From JAEUPI01 sp044222685 (GTDB lineage: Bacteria > Pseudomonadota > Gammaproteobacteria > Burkholderiales > Burkholderiaceae_C): DNA of 32,300 bases. Positions 8,258 through 16,174 of the stretch are shown here, piece after piece. Location of the stretch: positions 1 through 32,300 of the forward strand of contig JBGAMU010000073.1 of NCBI GenBank assembly GCA_044222685.1. The letters run 5' to 3'. The position numbers and the translations under genes were made by a program. The notes under the pieces were generated by a model. It saw nothing but the letters and a program-made list of their open reading frames with translations, did no database searches and was not told the DNA's origin. Within the stretch, counting starts at the first letter, position 1. Each line of letters begins with the position of its first letter.

Positions 8258-8280
8258 CCACGCTGCGCGCGGCAGCGGCT

Positions 8281-8297
8281 GCGGCGCGCGGCGCCGC
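8281..8297. terminator. GC hairpin between convergent genes
   Basis: GCGGCGC-GCG-GCGCCGC is a perfect 7-base stem with a 3-base loop in the 39 bases separating two convergent stop codons. There is no T-run on either strand, so it would be at best a weak or factor-assisted terminator. Confidence 0.3.
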
Positions 8298-8875
8298 TAG
8301 CGCAAGTCGCCGGCCAGGCTGGCCAGCGTGTCGGGCGCGATCGCCACGTGCGCCGGGTAGTTCGTGTGGTCGCAACCGAGCTTCACCGCGGCCCCGGCGC
8401 GGATGGCGCCTCGCTGCGCCGCGTTGAACTCGAAGCGCACGAAATGCACCGACGAGGTCTTGTCGGCGTTCTCGCGCTCGAGGTCCTCGTCGGCGATCGC
8501 ATACACGCGCGGCAGGCCCTCGACCTCGACGAACAGCCGGTCTTCCACGCCGATCAGCCGCGCCAGCTCGCGCTTGCGCTCGTGCGGGTCGGGATACTCG
8601 ATCAGCATCGTGGCCTTCCAGTTGCTGCCGTCGGGCACCAGCGGAGCGTAGGCGTCGATCTCGGCCTGGATGCCGTCTTCGTCGAAGATCTTCTCGATGT
8701 GCAGCATCTCCTGGATCTGCCGGCGGATGGTCCGCTCGTCCTCGAACTGCAGAGTCATGTGCTCGCCCAGGTGCACGCTGCGCAGGCGCCGGTGAACGAT
8801 GGCCTCGGCCTTGCTGCTCTGGCGGATCTTCGAATAGGCCTCCAGCGTCAACAAGCTGTCGCGGGTGATGGTCAT
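8297..8875 (-). CDS. DUF3501 family protein
   Basis: 192 residues from the ATG at 8875, with AGGAGG 8 bases upstream. The opening MTITRDSLLTLEAYSKIR, the block GEHMTLQFEDERTIRRQIQEMLHIEKIF and the C-terminal KLGCDHTNYPAHVAI are typical of DUF3501. The biochemical role is unknown. In many proteobacteria this gene follows a rubrerythrin and a heterodisulfide-reductase-like Fe-S protein, exactly as here. That suggests a joint role in peroxide or oxidative-stress handling (inference). It is 20 bases downstream of the Fe-S gene on the same strand and soluble by sequence. Confidence 0.88.
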   Translation of the reverse strand: MTITRDSLLTLEAYSKIRQSSKAEAIVHRRLRSVHLGEHMTLQFEDERTIRRQIQEMLHIEKIFDEDGIQAEIDAYAPLVPDGSNWKATMLIEYPDPHERKRELARLIGVEDRLFVEVEGLPRVYAIADEDLERENADKTSSVHFVRFEFNAAQRGAIRAGAAVKLGCDHTNYPAHVAIAPDTLASLAGDLR

Positions 8876-8895
8876 GCGCAAAGCCTCCTGCTGCG

Positions 8896-10236
8896 TCAGA
8901 GCCCGTATGCGCGCCGCATCAGGCTCAGCGGGTGTTGCACGTCCTTGGCCGGCGTACCGGCCTGCTGCATGCCCTGGGCAATGTGGTGGCCCGCCATCGG
9001 GCAGTCGCTGCTGATCACATCGGGCTCGTCCTTGGCCATCGCCTTGAAGACGGGCCTGCCGATCTTCAGCGCCACCGGATGCGTCGGCGTCTTCACACCG
9101 TAGGTGCCGGCATGGCCCGAGCAGCGCTCGACCGTGTTGAGCGTCACCGCGACGGTGCTGCCGATCAGCCGGAACATCTCCTCGGTCTTGCGGCCGATGT
9201 TCTGCACGCGGCCGTGGCACGGGATCTGGTAGCTCACCTTGCCGAGAGCGGCCTTGAAGTCGGTCTTCAGCAGCCCGTCCTTGTGGCGCGTGACCAGGTA
9301 CTCGAACGGGTCGTACATCGCCTCCTTCACCGCCTGCGTGTCGGCGCAGTCGGGGAACATCAGCGGCAGCTCCTGCTTGAACATCAGCGTGCAGCTCGGC
9401 ACCGCGGAGACGATCGCGTAGCCCTCCTTCGCGTAGCGCGCCAGCACCGGCATGTTGGCCTGCTTGTGCCGGGCCACCGAATCCAGGTCGCCCAGCTCGA
9501 GCTTGGGCATGCCGCAGCACTTCTCCTTGTCGACGATGACGTAGGGAATGTCGTTGTGCGCCAGCACGGCCAGCAGGTCGTGGCCGATGCCGGGCTCGTT
9601 GTAGTTGACGTAGCAGGTGGCGAAGATCGCCACCTTGCCGGGTGTGCGCTGGCCGTTGGTGACCACCGTGGCGGGCGACTTGTCGGCGCTCCAGCGAAAG
9701 CGCTTCGTCGCCAGCTCGGGCATCCAGGCATCGGGGTGCACGCCGAGCATCGAGTCCATCTGACGGCGCGCGAACGTCGTCTTGTTGATCGCGTTGACGG
9801 CCTGCACGACCACCGGAATGCCGGCGAACTGGCCGTGCACGTCGGTCGAGGCGAGAAAGCGCTCGCCGCCCTTGACCCCGCCCTTCTTGAACTTGATGGC
9901 CTTGGCGCGCAGCATCAGATGCGGGAAGTCGAGGTTCCAAGCGTGCGGCGGCGTATACGGGCACTTCGTCATGTAGCACAGGTCGCACAGGTAACACTGG
10001 TCGACGACCTTCCAGTAGTCGGGCTTGGCGACGCCGTGCACCTCGCCGTCGGCGGTGGCATCGACCAGGTCGAACAGGTTCGGGAAGCTCTGGCACAGGC
10101 TGACGCAGCGGCGGCAGCCATGGCAGATGTCGAACACGCGCTCCATCTCCTTGAACGCGGCCGATTCGTCGTAGTAGTCGGCGCCCGTCCAGTCGATGGG
10201 GTGCCGGGTCGGAGCCTCGAGATTGCCTTCGCGCAT
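8896..10236 (-). CDS. Fe-S oxidoreductase of the heterodisulfide reductase D / GlpC type
   Basis: 446 residues from the ATG at 10236 (MREGNLEAPTRHPIDW); an in-frame GTG at 10269 would add 11 residues and neither has a good ribosome site. Two ferredoxin-type 4Fe-4S motifs are present, at Cys38/41/44/48 and Cys81/84/87/92; the second has a 4-residue last gap instead of 3. Two CCG-like cysteine-rich domains follow, with CCGMPKLELGD and later CHGRVQNIG and CSGHAGTYG. CCG domains in HdrB/HdrD, GlpC and LutA relatives bind Fe-S clusters or act on thiols. With rubrerythrin upstream it may pass electrons to the di-iron protein (inference). Probably cytoplasmic or membrane-associated. Confidence 0.88.
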   Translation of the reverse strand: MREGNLEAPTRHPIDWTGADYYDESAAFKEMERVFDICHGCRRCVSLCQSFPNLFDLVDATADGEVHGVAKPDYWKVVDQCYLCDLCYMTKCPYTPPHAWNLDFPHLMLRAKAIKFKKGGVKGGERFLASTDVHGQFAGIPVVVQAVNAINKTTFARRQMDSMLGVHPDAWMPELATKRFRWSADKSPATVVTNGQRTPGKVAIFATCYVNYNEPGIGHDLLAVLAHNDIPYVIVDKEKCCGMPKLELGDLDSVARHKQANMPVLARYAKEGYAIVSAVPSCTLMFKQELPLMFPDCADTQAVKEAMYDPFEYLVTRHKDGLLKTDFKAALGKVSYQIPCHGRVQNIGRKTEEMFRLIGSTVAVTLNTVERCSGHAGTYGVKTPTHPVALKIGRPVFKAMAKDEPDVISSDCPMAGHHIAQGMQQAGTPAKDVQHPLSLMRRAYGL

Positions 10237-10276
10237 GGAGAAGTCCGTTGTCGTCGCTACGGGGTGCACAAACGAA

Positions 10277-10301
10277 CAAGGGGCCGTTCCAGGACCCCTT
10301 G
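10277..10301 (-). terminator. Hairpin between rubrerythrin and Fe-S oxidoreductase genes
   Basis: CAAGGGG and CCCCTTG form a perfect 7-base stem with an 11-base loop. Read on the minus strand, the stem is followed by the T-rich TTCGTTTG. This resembles an intrinsic terminator or attenuator and would let rubrerythrin be made in excess over the two downstream genes. Confidence 0.55.
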
Positions 10302-10330
10302 CGTCTGCCTTGCGTTCGCAGAAACGAAGG

Positions 10331-10762
10331 TCAGTCGACGAGCGCGTCGAGCGCCTTCTGGTAGCGGTTGGCGTGCGAGCGCTCGGCCTTGGCCAGCGTC
10401 TCGAACCAGTCGGCGATCTCGTCGAAGCCTTCGGCGCGCGCCGTCTTGGCCATGCCCGGGTACATGTCGGTGTACTCGTGCGTCTCGCCGGCCTCGCCGG
10501 CCACGGCGGCCTTCAGGTTCTGCCGGCTGTTGCCGATGGGCAGTCCGGTGGCAGGGTCGCCCGAGCCGTTCTCCAGGAACTCGAGGTGACCATGGGCGTG
10601 TCCCGTCTCGCCCTCGGCGGTGGAGCGGAACAGCGCCGCCACGTCGTTCTGACCTTCCACGTCGGCCTTGTTGGCGAAATACAGGTAGCGACGATTGGCC
10701 TGAGATTCGCCCGCGAAGGCGTCCTTCAGGTTCTGCTCGGTCTTCGATCCTTTCAATGCCAT
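10331..10762 (-). CDS. Rubrerythrin without rubredoxin domain
   Basis: 143 residues from the ATG at 10762, supported by GAGGAG about 8 bases upstream; a longer reading to 10864 is unlikely. The four-helix di-iron signatures are in order: AGESQANRRY, EGETGHAHGH, GEAGETHEYT and KAERSHANRY, giving the usual Glu and ExxH ligands. Rubrerythrins reduce hydrogen peroxide using electrons from a rubredoxin-like donor. Here the C-terminal rubredoxin Fe(SCys)4 domain is missing, so electrons must come from another protein, possibly the Fe-S oxidoreductase encoded next. First gene of the rubrerythrin / Fe-S / DUF3501 operon. Confidence 0.92.
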   Translation of the reverse strand: MALKGSKTEQNLKDAFAGESQANRRYLYFANKADVEGQNDVAALFRSTAEGETGHAHGHLEFLENGSGDPATGLPIGNSRQNLKAAVAGEAGETHEYTDMYPGMAKTARAEGFDEIADWFETLAKAERSHANRYQKALDALVD

Positions 10763-10917
10763 CTCAACGCTCCTCGTGCAAAGGTGGAATCCACGTGTCG
10801 CGCGCCTTGTCTCGTGCGGCGACTGCCCTACCCTAACAGGCGCAAACCCGTCAGGCCAATACAAAGACTCAATGCAGCGAATTTACTGCCGCTATGCCGA
10901 CCGTGCCGTTCCACGGG

Positions 10918-11772
10918 TCAATGCAGATTGAGCAGGCGCAGGGCCAGTTCATGCAAGCGCCCGTCGGGCTCGGCCAGGCCGTGCACCACGTCGAAATGGT
11001 TGCGCCCCGGCACGGTCTCGCAGATCGGCACCGAAGTCGGCCCCCATTGGTCGCGAATGAGCTGGTTCTGGCGCAGGAACTCGTCGCTCTCGTCGAGCCC
11101 GACCACCGTGAACAGCGTGCCGGCCTTGGGCCGCGGAAAGAACGCCGGGCTCAGGCGCCGCACCGAGGCCGGCGTGAGGCGCAGGTCAGCCTGCAGGAAC
11201 GGCGTCAGCCGGATCGGCTCGAGGTCGTACAGGCCGGAGATCGACAGCGCGCCGCCGACCAGATTGGCCGGCAGATCGTCACCCACCTCGCGCCAGCGGC
11301 ACGACAGCATCATCGCCGCCAGATGTCCGCCGGCCGAGTGGCCGGCGACGGCGATGCGCGTCGGGTCGCCCTGGTGCTCGGCCGCATGGCGCCATACCCA
11401 GGCCAGCGCGCGCGTCAGCTGCAGCGCGATCGTCTCCATCGTCACTGCCGGGCACAGCGCATAGTTCACCACCACCACCGTCGCCCCGGACTGCACGAAG
11501 GCGGGTGCGACCAAGGAGAAGTCGCTCTTGTCGAGCGACCGCCAATAGCCGCCGTGGATGAACACCAGCACCGGCGAGCCGGGCTTGTCGGCCGGAAAGA
11601 CATCGAGCGTCTCGCCGGGCTGGTCGCCGTAGGCCAGGTCGAGCCGGCCCGGCAGCCGTTCGCGGGCGAGCGCCGACGACTCGCTCCAGCGCTTGAAGAT
11701 CTGCGCGTGATCAGGAACGCGCGCCCGGTTGTTGTATTGGGCATCGAGCCAGGCGGCATCGTTCTGGACCAT
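10918..11772 (-). CDS. Alpha/beta hydrolase, arylformamidase (kynurenine formamidase)-like
   Basis: 284 residues from the ATG at 11772, with GGAGA about 7 bases upstream. The HGGYW oxyanion motif (73-77) is the form seen in AFMID/BNA7-type arylformamidases. The nucleophile elbow is GHSAGG with Ser146, and the likely acid and base are an Asp near 227-230 and His259 (NHFDVV). Arylformamidase cleaves N-formylkynurenine, feeding the kynurenine route to anthranilate. No kynurenine dioxygenase or kynureninase gene lies beside it, and HGGYW hydrolases also include other amidases and esterases, so the substrate is unproven. No signal peptide. Its link with the aminobenzoyl-CoA-type operon 15 kb away is speculation. 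Confidence 0.8.
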   Translation of the reverse strand: MVQNDAAWLDAQYNNRARVPDHAQIFKRWSESSALARERLPGRLDLAYGDQPGETLDVFPADKPGSPVLVFIHGGYWRSLDKSDFSLVAPAFVQSGATVVVVNYALCPAVTMETIALQLTRALAWVWRHAAEHQGDPTRIAVAGHSAGGHLAAMMLSCRWREVGDDLPANLVGGALSISGLYDLEPIRLTPFLQADLRLTPASVRRLSPAFFPRPKAGTLFTVVGLDESDEFLRQNQLIRDQWGPTSVPICETVPGRNHFDVVHGLAEPDGRLHELALRLLNLH

Positions 11773-11880
11773 GAGGTTCTCCGGGTGAATGTCGGGCAGG
11801 TGATCGGGTGGCCGCAGCGCCGCACGGCGCAGGCCGCGCTTTCTATCCCAGGCACGGTGGCTCGGGGAGGCGAACGATAC

Positions 11881-11889
11881 TGCTAAAAT
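11881..11889 (+). promoter_or_regulatory. Extended -10 promoter element of tRNA-Ala
   Basis: TGCTAAAAT carries a TG-N extension and a TAAAAT hexamer 14 bases before the tRNA, followed by a GC-rich stretch as in stringently controlled stable-RNA promoters. No convincing -35 was found. Confidence 0.45.
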
Positions 11890-11903
11890 TGCCGGCTCAT
11901 CGT

Positions 11904-11979
<76 letters not shown>

Positions 11980-11987
11980 CGTGCATC

Positions 11988-12004
11988 GCCGGCTCCGCGC
12001 CGGC
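11988..12004 (+). terminator. Hairpin downstream of tRNA-Ala
   Basis: GCCGGC-TCCGC-GCCGGC forms a 6-base stem with a 5-base loop, starting 8 bases after the CCA end. The following bases are not T-rich, so terminator function is only suggested by position. Confidence 0.3.
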
Positions 12005-12061
12005 TGCCCTCTGGCTCGTACGGAACGCCGTTGCGCGATGAGCCGCCCGGCCCGGCGGGGG

Positions 12062-13492
12062 CTATATCCGCCCGCGCTCCATCGCCAACTCGGCCTTCAG
12101 GCTGTCCAGGTCGCGGAAGATCGATGCCACCGCCCGCACACGACCACCCTTGATGTAGCGCACGAGGCAATCGCGCGCGGCGATGTCGCCGTCGACCTCG
12201 ATCGCGTCCCAGGCGTCGGCATGCCCCACGTAGTTGATCGACACGTCGTAGTGCTGGCTCCAGAAGAACGGCACGGCGTCGAACGGCGTGGCGATGCCGA
12301 GCATGTTGAGCGCCGCGGTCTGGCCCTGCCGTTCGGCGACGACCCAGTGCTCGACGCGGATCGGCTCGCCGCTGTGCGGATCGGGCCAGCGCGCGATGTC
12401 GCCGGCGGCATAGACGCCCTTCGCGCTGGTCTCGAGAAATGCATCGACGGCCACGCCGCGGTCGATCTTCAGGCCGGCGCTTTCGGCGAGGGCCAGCCGC
12501 GGCCGCACGCCGACCCCCGCGACCACGAAGTCGGCGTCGATCGAGCCGCCACTCTTCAGGGCGACGCGCCGGGCGTCGATCGACGTGGCCGAATCGCGCA
12601 GATGGAAGACGACGCCATGCTCCTCGTGCAGGCCCCGCACGAAGTCACCCAGCGCCGGGCCGAGCACACGTTCCAGCGGTCGCTCGTCGGGCGCGACCAC
12701 GTGCACCTCGAGCCCGCGTGCCCGCAGCGACGCCGCCACCTCGAGCCCGATGAAGCTGGCGCCCATCACCACCGCGCGGCGGGCCGATTGCAGCTGCCCG
12801 ATGATCGCGCGGCTGTCGGCGAGCGACCGCAGCGTGTGCACGTGCGGCAGCTCCATGCCGGGCAACGGCAAACGCACCGGCTCGCAGCCGGTGGCGATGA
12901 GCAGGCGGTCGTAGCCCAAACGCCCACCGTCGTCGAGCACGACCTCGCGCGCATCGACATCGAGGCGTGCCACGACAGTGCCGAAGCGCACGTCGATGCG
13001 GTGTTCGGCGTAGAAGCCGTCGGGCTGCAGCGGCATCCAGTCCTCCGGCGCGTGGCCGGCCAGGTAGTCCTTCGACAGGTTCGGCCGGTCGACCGGCGGA
13101 GGCGTCGCGTCGCGGCCGTTGGCCGGCTGGCGCATGCGCACGGCCGGGGTTTCGGTCTTCCTGCCGAGCACGTACACCTTCCTGTCACGCAGCTCGGTCA
13201 CCCAGCAGGCGACCGGGTTGATCGCCGGCGCGTGCAGCGCCTCGCCGGTGCGCAGGCTGAAGCAGGCGTGGTGCCACGGGCAGCGCACCGTGTCATCCAC
13301 CATCAGCCCGTCGGCCAGCGGCGCGTGGTAATGCGAGCAGGTGGCGCCGATGGCATGAAATTCGTCGCCACGGCGGGCCAGCAACACCGCATCGTCGCCG
13401 ACGTGCCCGGCCAGCATGCCGGGGTCGCCCAGCGCGTCGACGGCGATGCCTTGCGTCAGGTCAGGCCCCGGATCGGCGGTCGGTTCGCTCAT
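12062..13492 (-). CDS. Rieske / FAD-dependent ferredoxin reductase (AIFM3-like), first FAD motif missing
   Basis: 476 residues from the ATG at 13492 (GGAG about 10 bases upstream). Residues 1-110 are a Rieske domain: CSHYH (Cys52, His54) and CPWHH (Cys71, His74) bind the 2Fe-2S cluster. The rest matches pyridine-nucleotide reductases: PPVDRPNLSKDYLAG (from about 132), an ATG motif near 200-202, the NAD-binding GASFIGLE (244-251) and the late GVYAAGDIA. In relatives, a beta-alpha-beta unit with GxGxxG for FAD lies directly before the APPVDRPNLSK block. Here residues 111-131 hold only a Pro/Arg-rich linker, so about 25-35 residues appear deleted in frame. FAD binding may be lost or altered. Monocistronic by context. 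Confidence 0.85.
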   Translation of the reverse strand: MSEPTADPGPDLTQGIAVDALGDPGMLAGHVGDDAVLLARRGDEFHAIGATCSHYHAPLADGLMVDDTVRCPWHHACFSLRTGEALHAPAINPVACWVTELRDRKVYVLGRKTETPAVRMRQPANGRDATPPPVDRPNLSKDYLAGHAPEDWMPLQPDGFYAEHRIDVRFGTVVARLDVDAREVVLDDGGRLGYDRLLIATGCEPVRLPLPGMELPHVHTLRSLADSRAIIGQLQSARRAVVMGASFIGLEVAASLRARGLEVHVVAPDERPLERVLGPALGDFVRGLHEEHGVVFHLRDSATSIDARRVALKSGGSIDADFVVAGVGVRPRLALAESAGLKIDRGVAVDAFLETSAKGVYAAGDIARWPDPHSGEPIRVEHWVVAERQGQTAALNMLGIATPFDAVPFFWSQHYDVSINYVGHADAWDAIEVDGDIAARDCLVRYIKGGRVRAVASIFRDLDSLKAELAMERGRI

Positions 13493-13587
13493 GGTTCGTC
13501 TCCGCAATCGACGCAGCCGGCACGCTCCCGTGCGCCCGTGTCTGTCACGCGCCCCGAACAGGCGCCGTCAAGTCCGCATCGTGCGCG

Positions 13588-16074
13588 TCAACGGCCGCCC
13601 TGCTCGCCAGCAGGGTCAACGTCGGCGGAAGGCGGCGCGGCGTCGGTCACCTCGGTCGCATCGCCCCGCGAGACCAGCGGCAAGCGCACTTCGAACTCGC
13701 TGCCGCGGCCGGGGCCCTCGCTGCGCGCCTCGATCGTGCCGCCGTGCATGGCCAGCAGACGCCGGGCCAGCGACAGGCCGATGCCCTGGCCACCCTGCGC
13801 CCGGTTGAGCGCCGATTCGACCTGGCCGAACATCTCGAAGATCTGCGCCAGGTGTTCATCGGCGATGCCGATGCCGTTGTCGCTGACCGTCACCGCGACC
13901 ACGTCGCCCTCGGCGCGGGCGCGCAGCGCGATCGTGCCAGGAGGCGGGGTGTACTTGGCGGCATTGATCAGCACATTGGAGAACACCTGCGCCAGGCGCG
14001 TCAGGTCGCCGTCGAGCAGCAGCGGCTGGGCCGGCAACTGCACGGTCAGCGTGTGGCCAGCGGCGTCGATCACCGGCTGGGCGATCTCCAGCGCGTTGTC
14101 GATCACGCTGCCGAGCTGCAGCGTCTGCCGCCGCAGCTGCAGCTGATCGCGGCTGATGCGCGAGACATCGAGCAGGTCGTCGAGCAGATGGGCCATGCGA
14201 CCGGCCTGCCGGTCGATGACGTCGTGGCACCAGGCGGCGCGCGGGTCGCCCGGCGCGGTGCGGCGCAACACGCCGATCGCGTTGCGGATCGGCGCGAGCG
14301 GATTGCGCAGCTCGTGCGCCAATGTCGCGATGAAACGATCCTTCTTGCGATCGGCCTCGCGCAGCACTTGCTCGGCCTGCTTGCGCTCTGCAATGTCCAT
14401 CACGATGCCGAAGCTGCGCACCGGCCGCCCCTGCGAGTCGTAGTCGGCATGGCCGAGCATGGCAAGCCAGGCATCCTCGCCGTGGCGCCGGACGCGGAAC
14501 TCGATCCGGCTCGGGCGATGCTCGGCAATCGCCTCCGTACGCGAGTGCCAGAAGGCCGCCCGGTCGTCGGGATGAATCAGCTCGAGCACGCGCTCGACCG
14601 TCGGCACGAACGCGTCGGCGCTGACGCCGGCCAACGCGTATGTCTGCGGCGACCACCACAGCACGCCGGTGCGCATGTCGAGGTCGAAGGCACCCATCTG
14701 GCCGGCACTGAAGGCCAGCGCCAGGCGTTCGCGCTCGACATGCAGGGCCAGTTCGGCCTGCTTGACGTCCGTCGTGTCGGCCATGATGCTGACGAGGTGC
14801 CGCGCGCGCCCATCGGGCTCACGCGCCACCACCAGGCCGCGGCCCGACAGCCACAGCGTGGCGCCGTCGGGGCGCACGATGCGGTACTCCGCCGGGAACG
14901 AGTCCATCCGGTTGGCCAGCTCGCGGTATTCCATCGCCAGATGACGATCGTCCGGATGCAGCGCGGCCACATACTCGTCGTGGTCGCCGCCGACCCGACC
15001 GACGCCGCCGGGCAGCTCGATGCCGAACAGCGCCATGCCCTCTTCCGACCACAGCCGCGTGCCGGCGCGCAAGTCGGTTTCCCATGAGCCCATGCGGCCG
15101 GCCTGCAGGGCCGAGCGAAAGCGCGCTTCGCTCTCGCGCAGCGCTGCGTCGGCACGTTCGCGTTCGGTCACGTCGGTGCCGAGCACGAAGATGCCCGACA
15201 CCCGGCCCGCAGCATCCTTGATCGGCTGGTAGACGAAGTCCAGACGATGCCGGCGTGCCGGGCCGGCGACCGTTTCCGGCTTGAGGTAGTCGACGCCATG
15301 GGCGGAATAGGCCTGCCCGGTCTGGTAGACGCGGTCGAGCAACGCGACGAAGCCTTGCTCGACGGTCTCGGGCAACGCCTCGGCCACCGTGCGGCCCACC
15401 ACGTCGCGGCCGCCGGTCAGTTGCATGTAGAGCGGATTGACGACCTCGAACCGGTGCTGGGGTCCGGCCAGCAGCGCCATGAAGGCCGGCGCCTGATCGA
15501 AGAGCCGAGCCAGGCGGTCGCGCTCGTCCGCCAGTTGGCGCGCGGCGAGAACCTGCTGGGTGGTCTCGCTGCAGACCACGAGCACGCCGCCCACACCGCC
15601 GGGGGCCGTCTCGTCGTCGATCGGGCTGTAGCTGTAGGTCCAGTAGACGTCCTCCAGCCGGCCGTGCCGCGTGATCGGCACCAGCGCATTGACGTGCCAG
15701 GTGGCGCCGCGGCCCGCCATCACCTGCTCGATCTGCGGGCCGATGATCGGCCAGATCTCGTCCCACACCTCGCGTGCCGGCCGACCCAGCGACCGCGGGT
15801 GACGCTCGGGACCGATCGACTCGCGGTACGCGTCGTTGTACAGGCACGCCCCCTGGGGCCCCCAGAACACGTACATCGGGTGGCCGGTGTTGAGCATCAG
15901 GCGCACCGCCATGCGCAGCGACTGCGGCCAGCGCGACGGAGGACCGAGGAACGAACCCGCCCAGTCGTGCGCACGCATCAGCGCATCCATCTCGCCGCCG
16001 CCGGCCAGGAAGTCGTGGTTGGCCGGCTCCGCCGCGAGCGGGAGACCGGGGCTGGGGGGCGGCCTGTTCATCAT
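13588..16074 (-). CDS. Multi-PAS sensor histidine kinase
   Basis: 828 residues from the ATG at 16074 (a second ATG follows directly). Four PAS-like modules are seen: about 45-170 (starting near the FLGPPSRWPQSLR segment, with HPMYVFWG), 185-305, 315-440 and 445-565, the last two each with HPDDR and PAC-like ends. A HisKA domain carries the phosphorylated His587 in ATLAHELRNPLAP. The ATPase domain has the N box (NVLINAAKYT), DNGIGI (about 732-737) and GQGIGL (about 762-767). No transmembrane segment or receiver domain is visible, so it should be a soluble kinase sensing an intracellular cue such as redox state or a small ligand (inference). No response-regulator gene lies in the window. Divergent from pepF. 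Confidence 0.9.
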   Translation of the reverse strand: MMNRPPPSPGLPLAAEPANHDFLAGGGEMDALMRAHDWAGSFLGPPSRWPQSLRMAVRLMLNTGHPMYVFWGPQGACLYNDAYRESIGPERHPRSLGRPAREVWDEIWPIIGPQIEQVMAGRGATWHVNALVPITRHGRLEDVYWTYSYSPIDDETAPGGVGGVLVVCSETTQQVLAARQLADERDRLARLFDQAPAFMALLAGPQHRFEVVNPLYMQLTGGRDVVGRTVAEALPETVEQGFVALLDRVYQTGQAYSAHGVDYLKPETVAGPARRHRLDFVYQPIKDAAGRVSGIFVLGTDVTERERADAALRESEARFRSALQAGRMGSWETDLRAGTRLWSEEGMALFGIELPGGVGRVGGDHDEYVAALHPDDRHLAMEYRELANRMDSFPAEYRIVRPDGATLWLSGRGLVVAREPDGRARHLVSIMADTTDVKQAELALHVERERLALAFSAGQMGAFDLDMRTGVLWWSPQTYALAGVSADAFVPTVERVLELIHPDDRAAFWHSRTEAIAEHRPSRIEFRVRRHGEDAWLAMLGHADYDSQGRPVRSFGIVMDIAERKQAEQVLREADRKKDRFIATLAHELRNPLAPIRNAIGVLRRTAPGDPRAAWCHDVIDRQAGRMAHLLDDLLDVSRISRDQLQLRRQTLQLGSVIDNALEIAQPVIDAAGHTLTVQLPAQPLLLDGDLTRLAQVFSNVLINAAKYTPPPGTIALRARAEGDVVAVTVSDNGIGIADEHLAQIFEMFGQVESALNRAQGGQGIGLSLARRLLAMHGGTIEARSEGPGRGSEFEVRLPLVSRGDATEVTDAAPPSADVDPAGEQGGR

Positions 16075-16174
16075 GAGCGGTCTGTTCGCCTCGGCTGTCG
16101 AGCTTAACTGAGCGACCTGCCGGCGCGCCGCGGGACCCTTCGCCCCCGCACACCGTGGCTGACACAATCGGCCG

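Noticed and set aside
8876..10279. A continuous frame joining DUF3501 to sequence upstream, as if a 660-residue fusion
   Set aside because: The upstream part is a shadow of the Fe-S gene, which has its own frame and motifs. The DUF3501 ATG at 8875 has a strong ribosome site.
11981..14146. Open frame of 721 codons on the plus strand opposite the Rieske reductase and kinase genes
   Set aside because: Shadow frame: composition rich in Arg and His, no domain, and the opposite strand carries conserved catalytic motifs.
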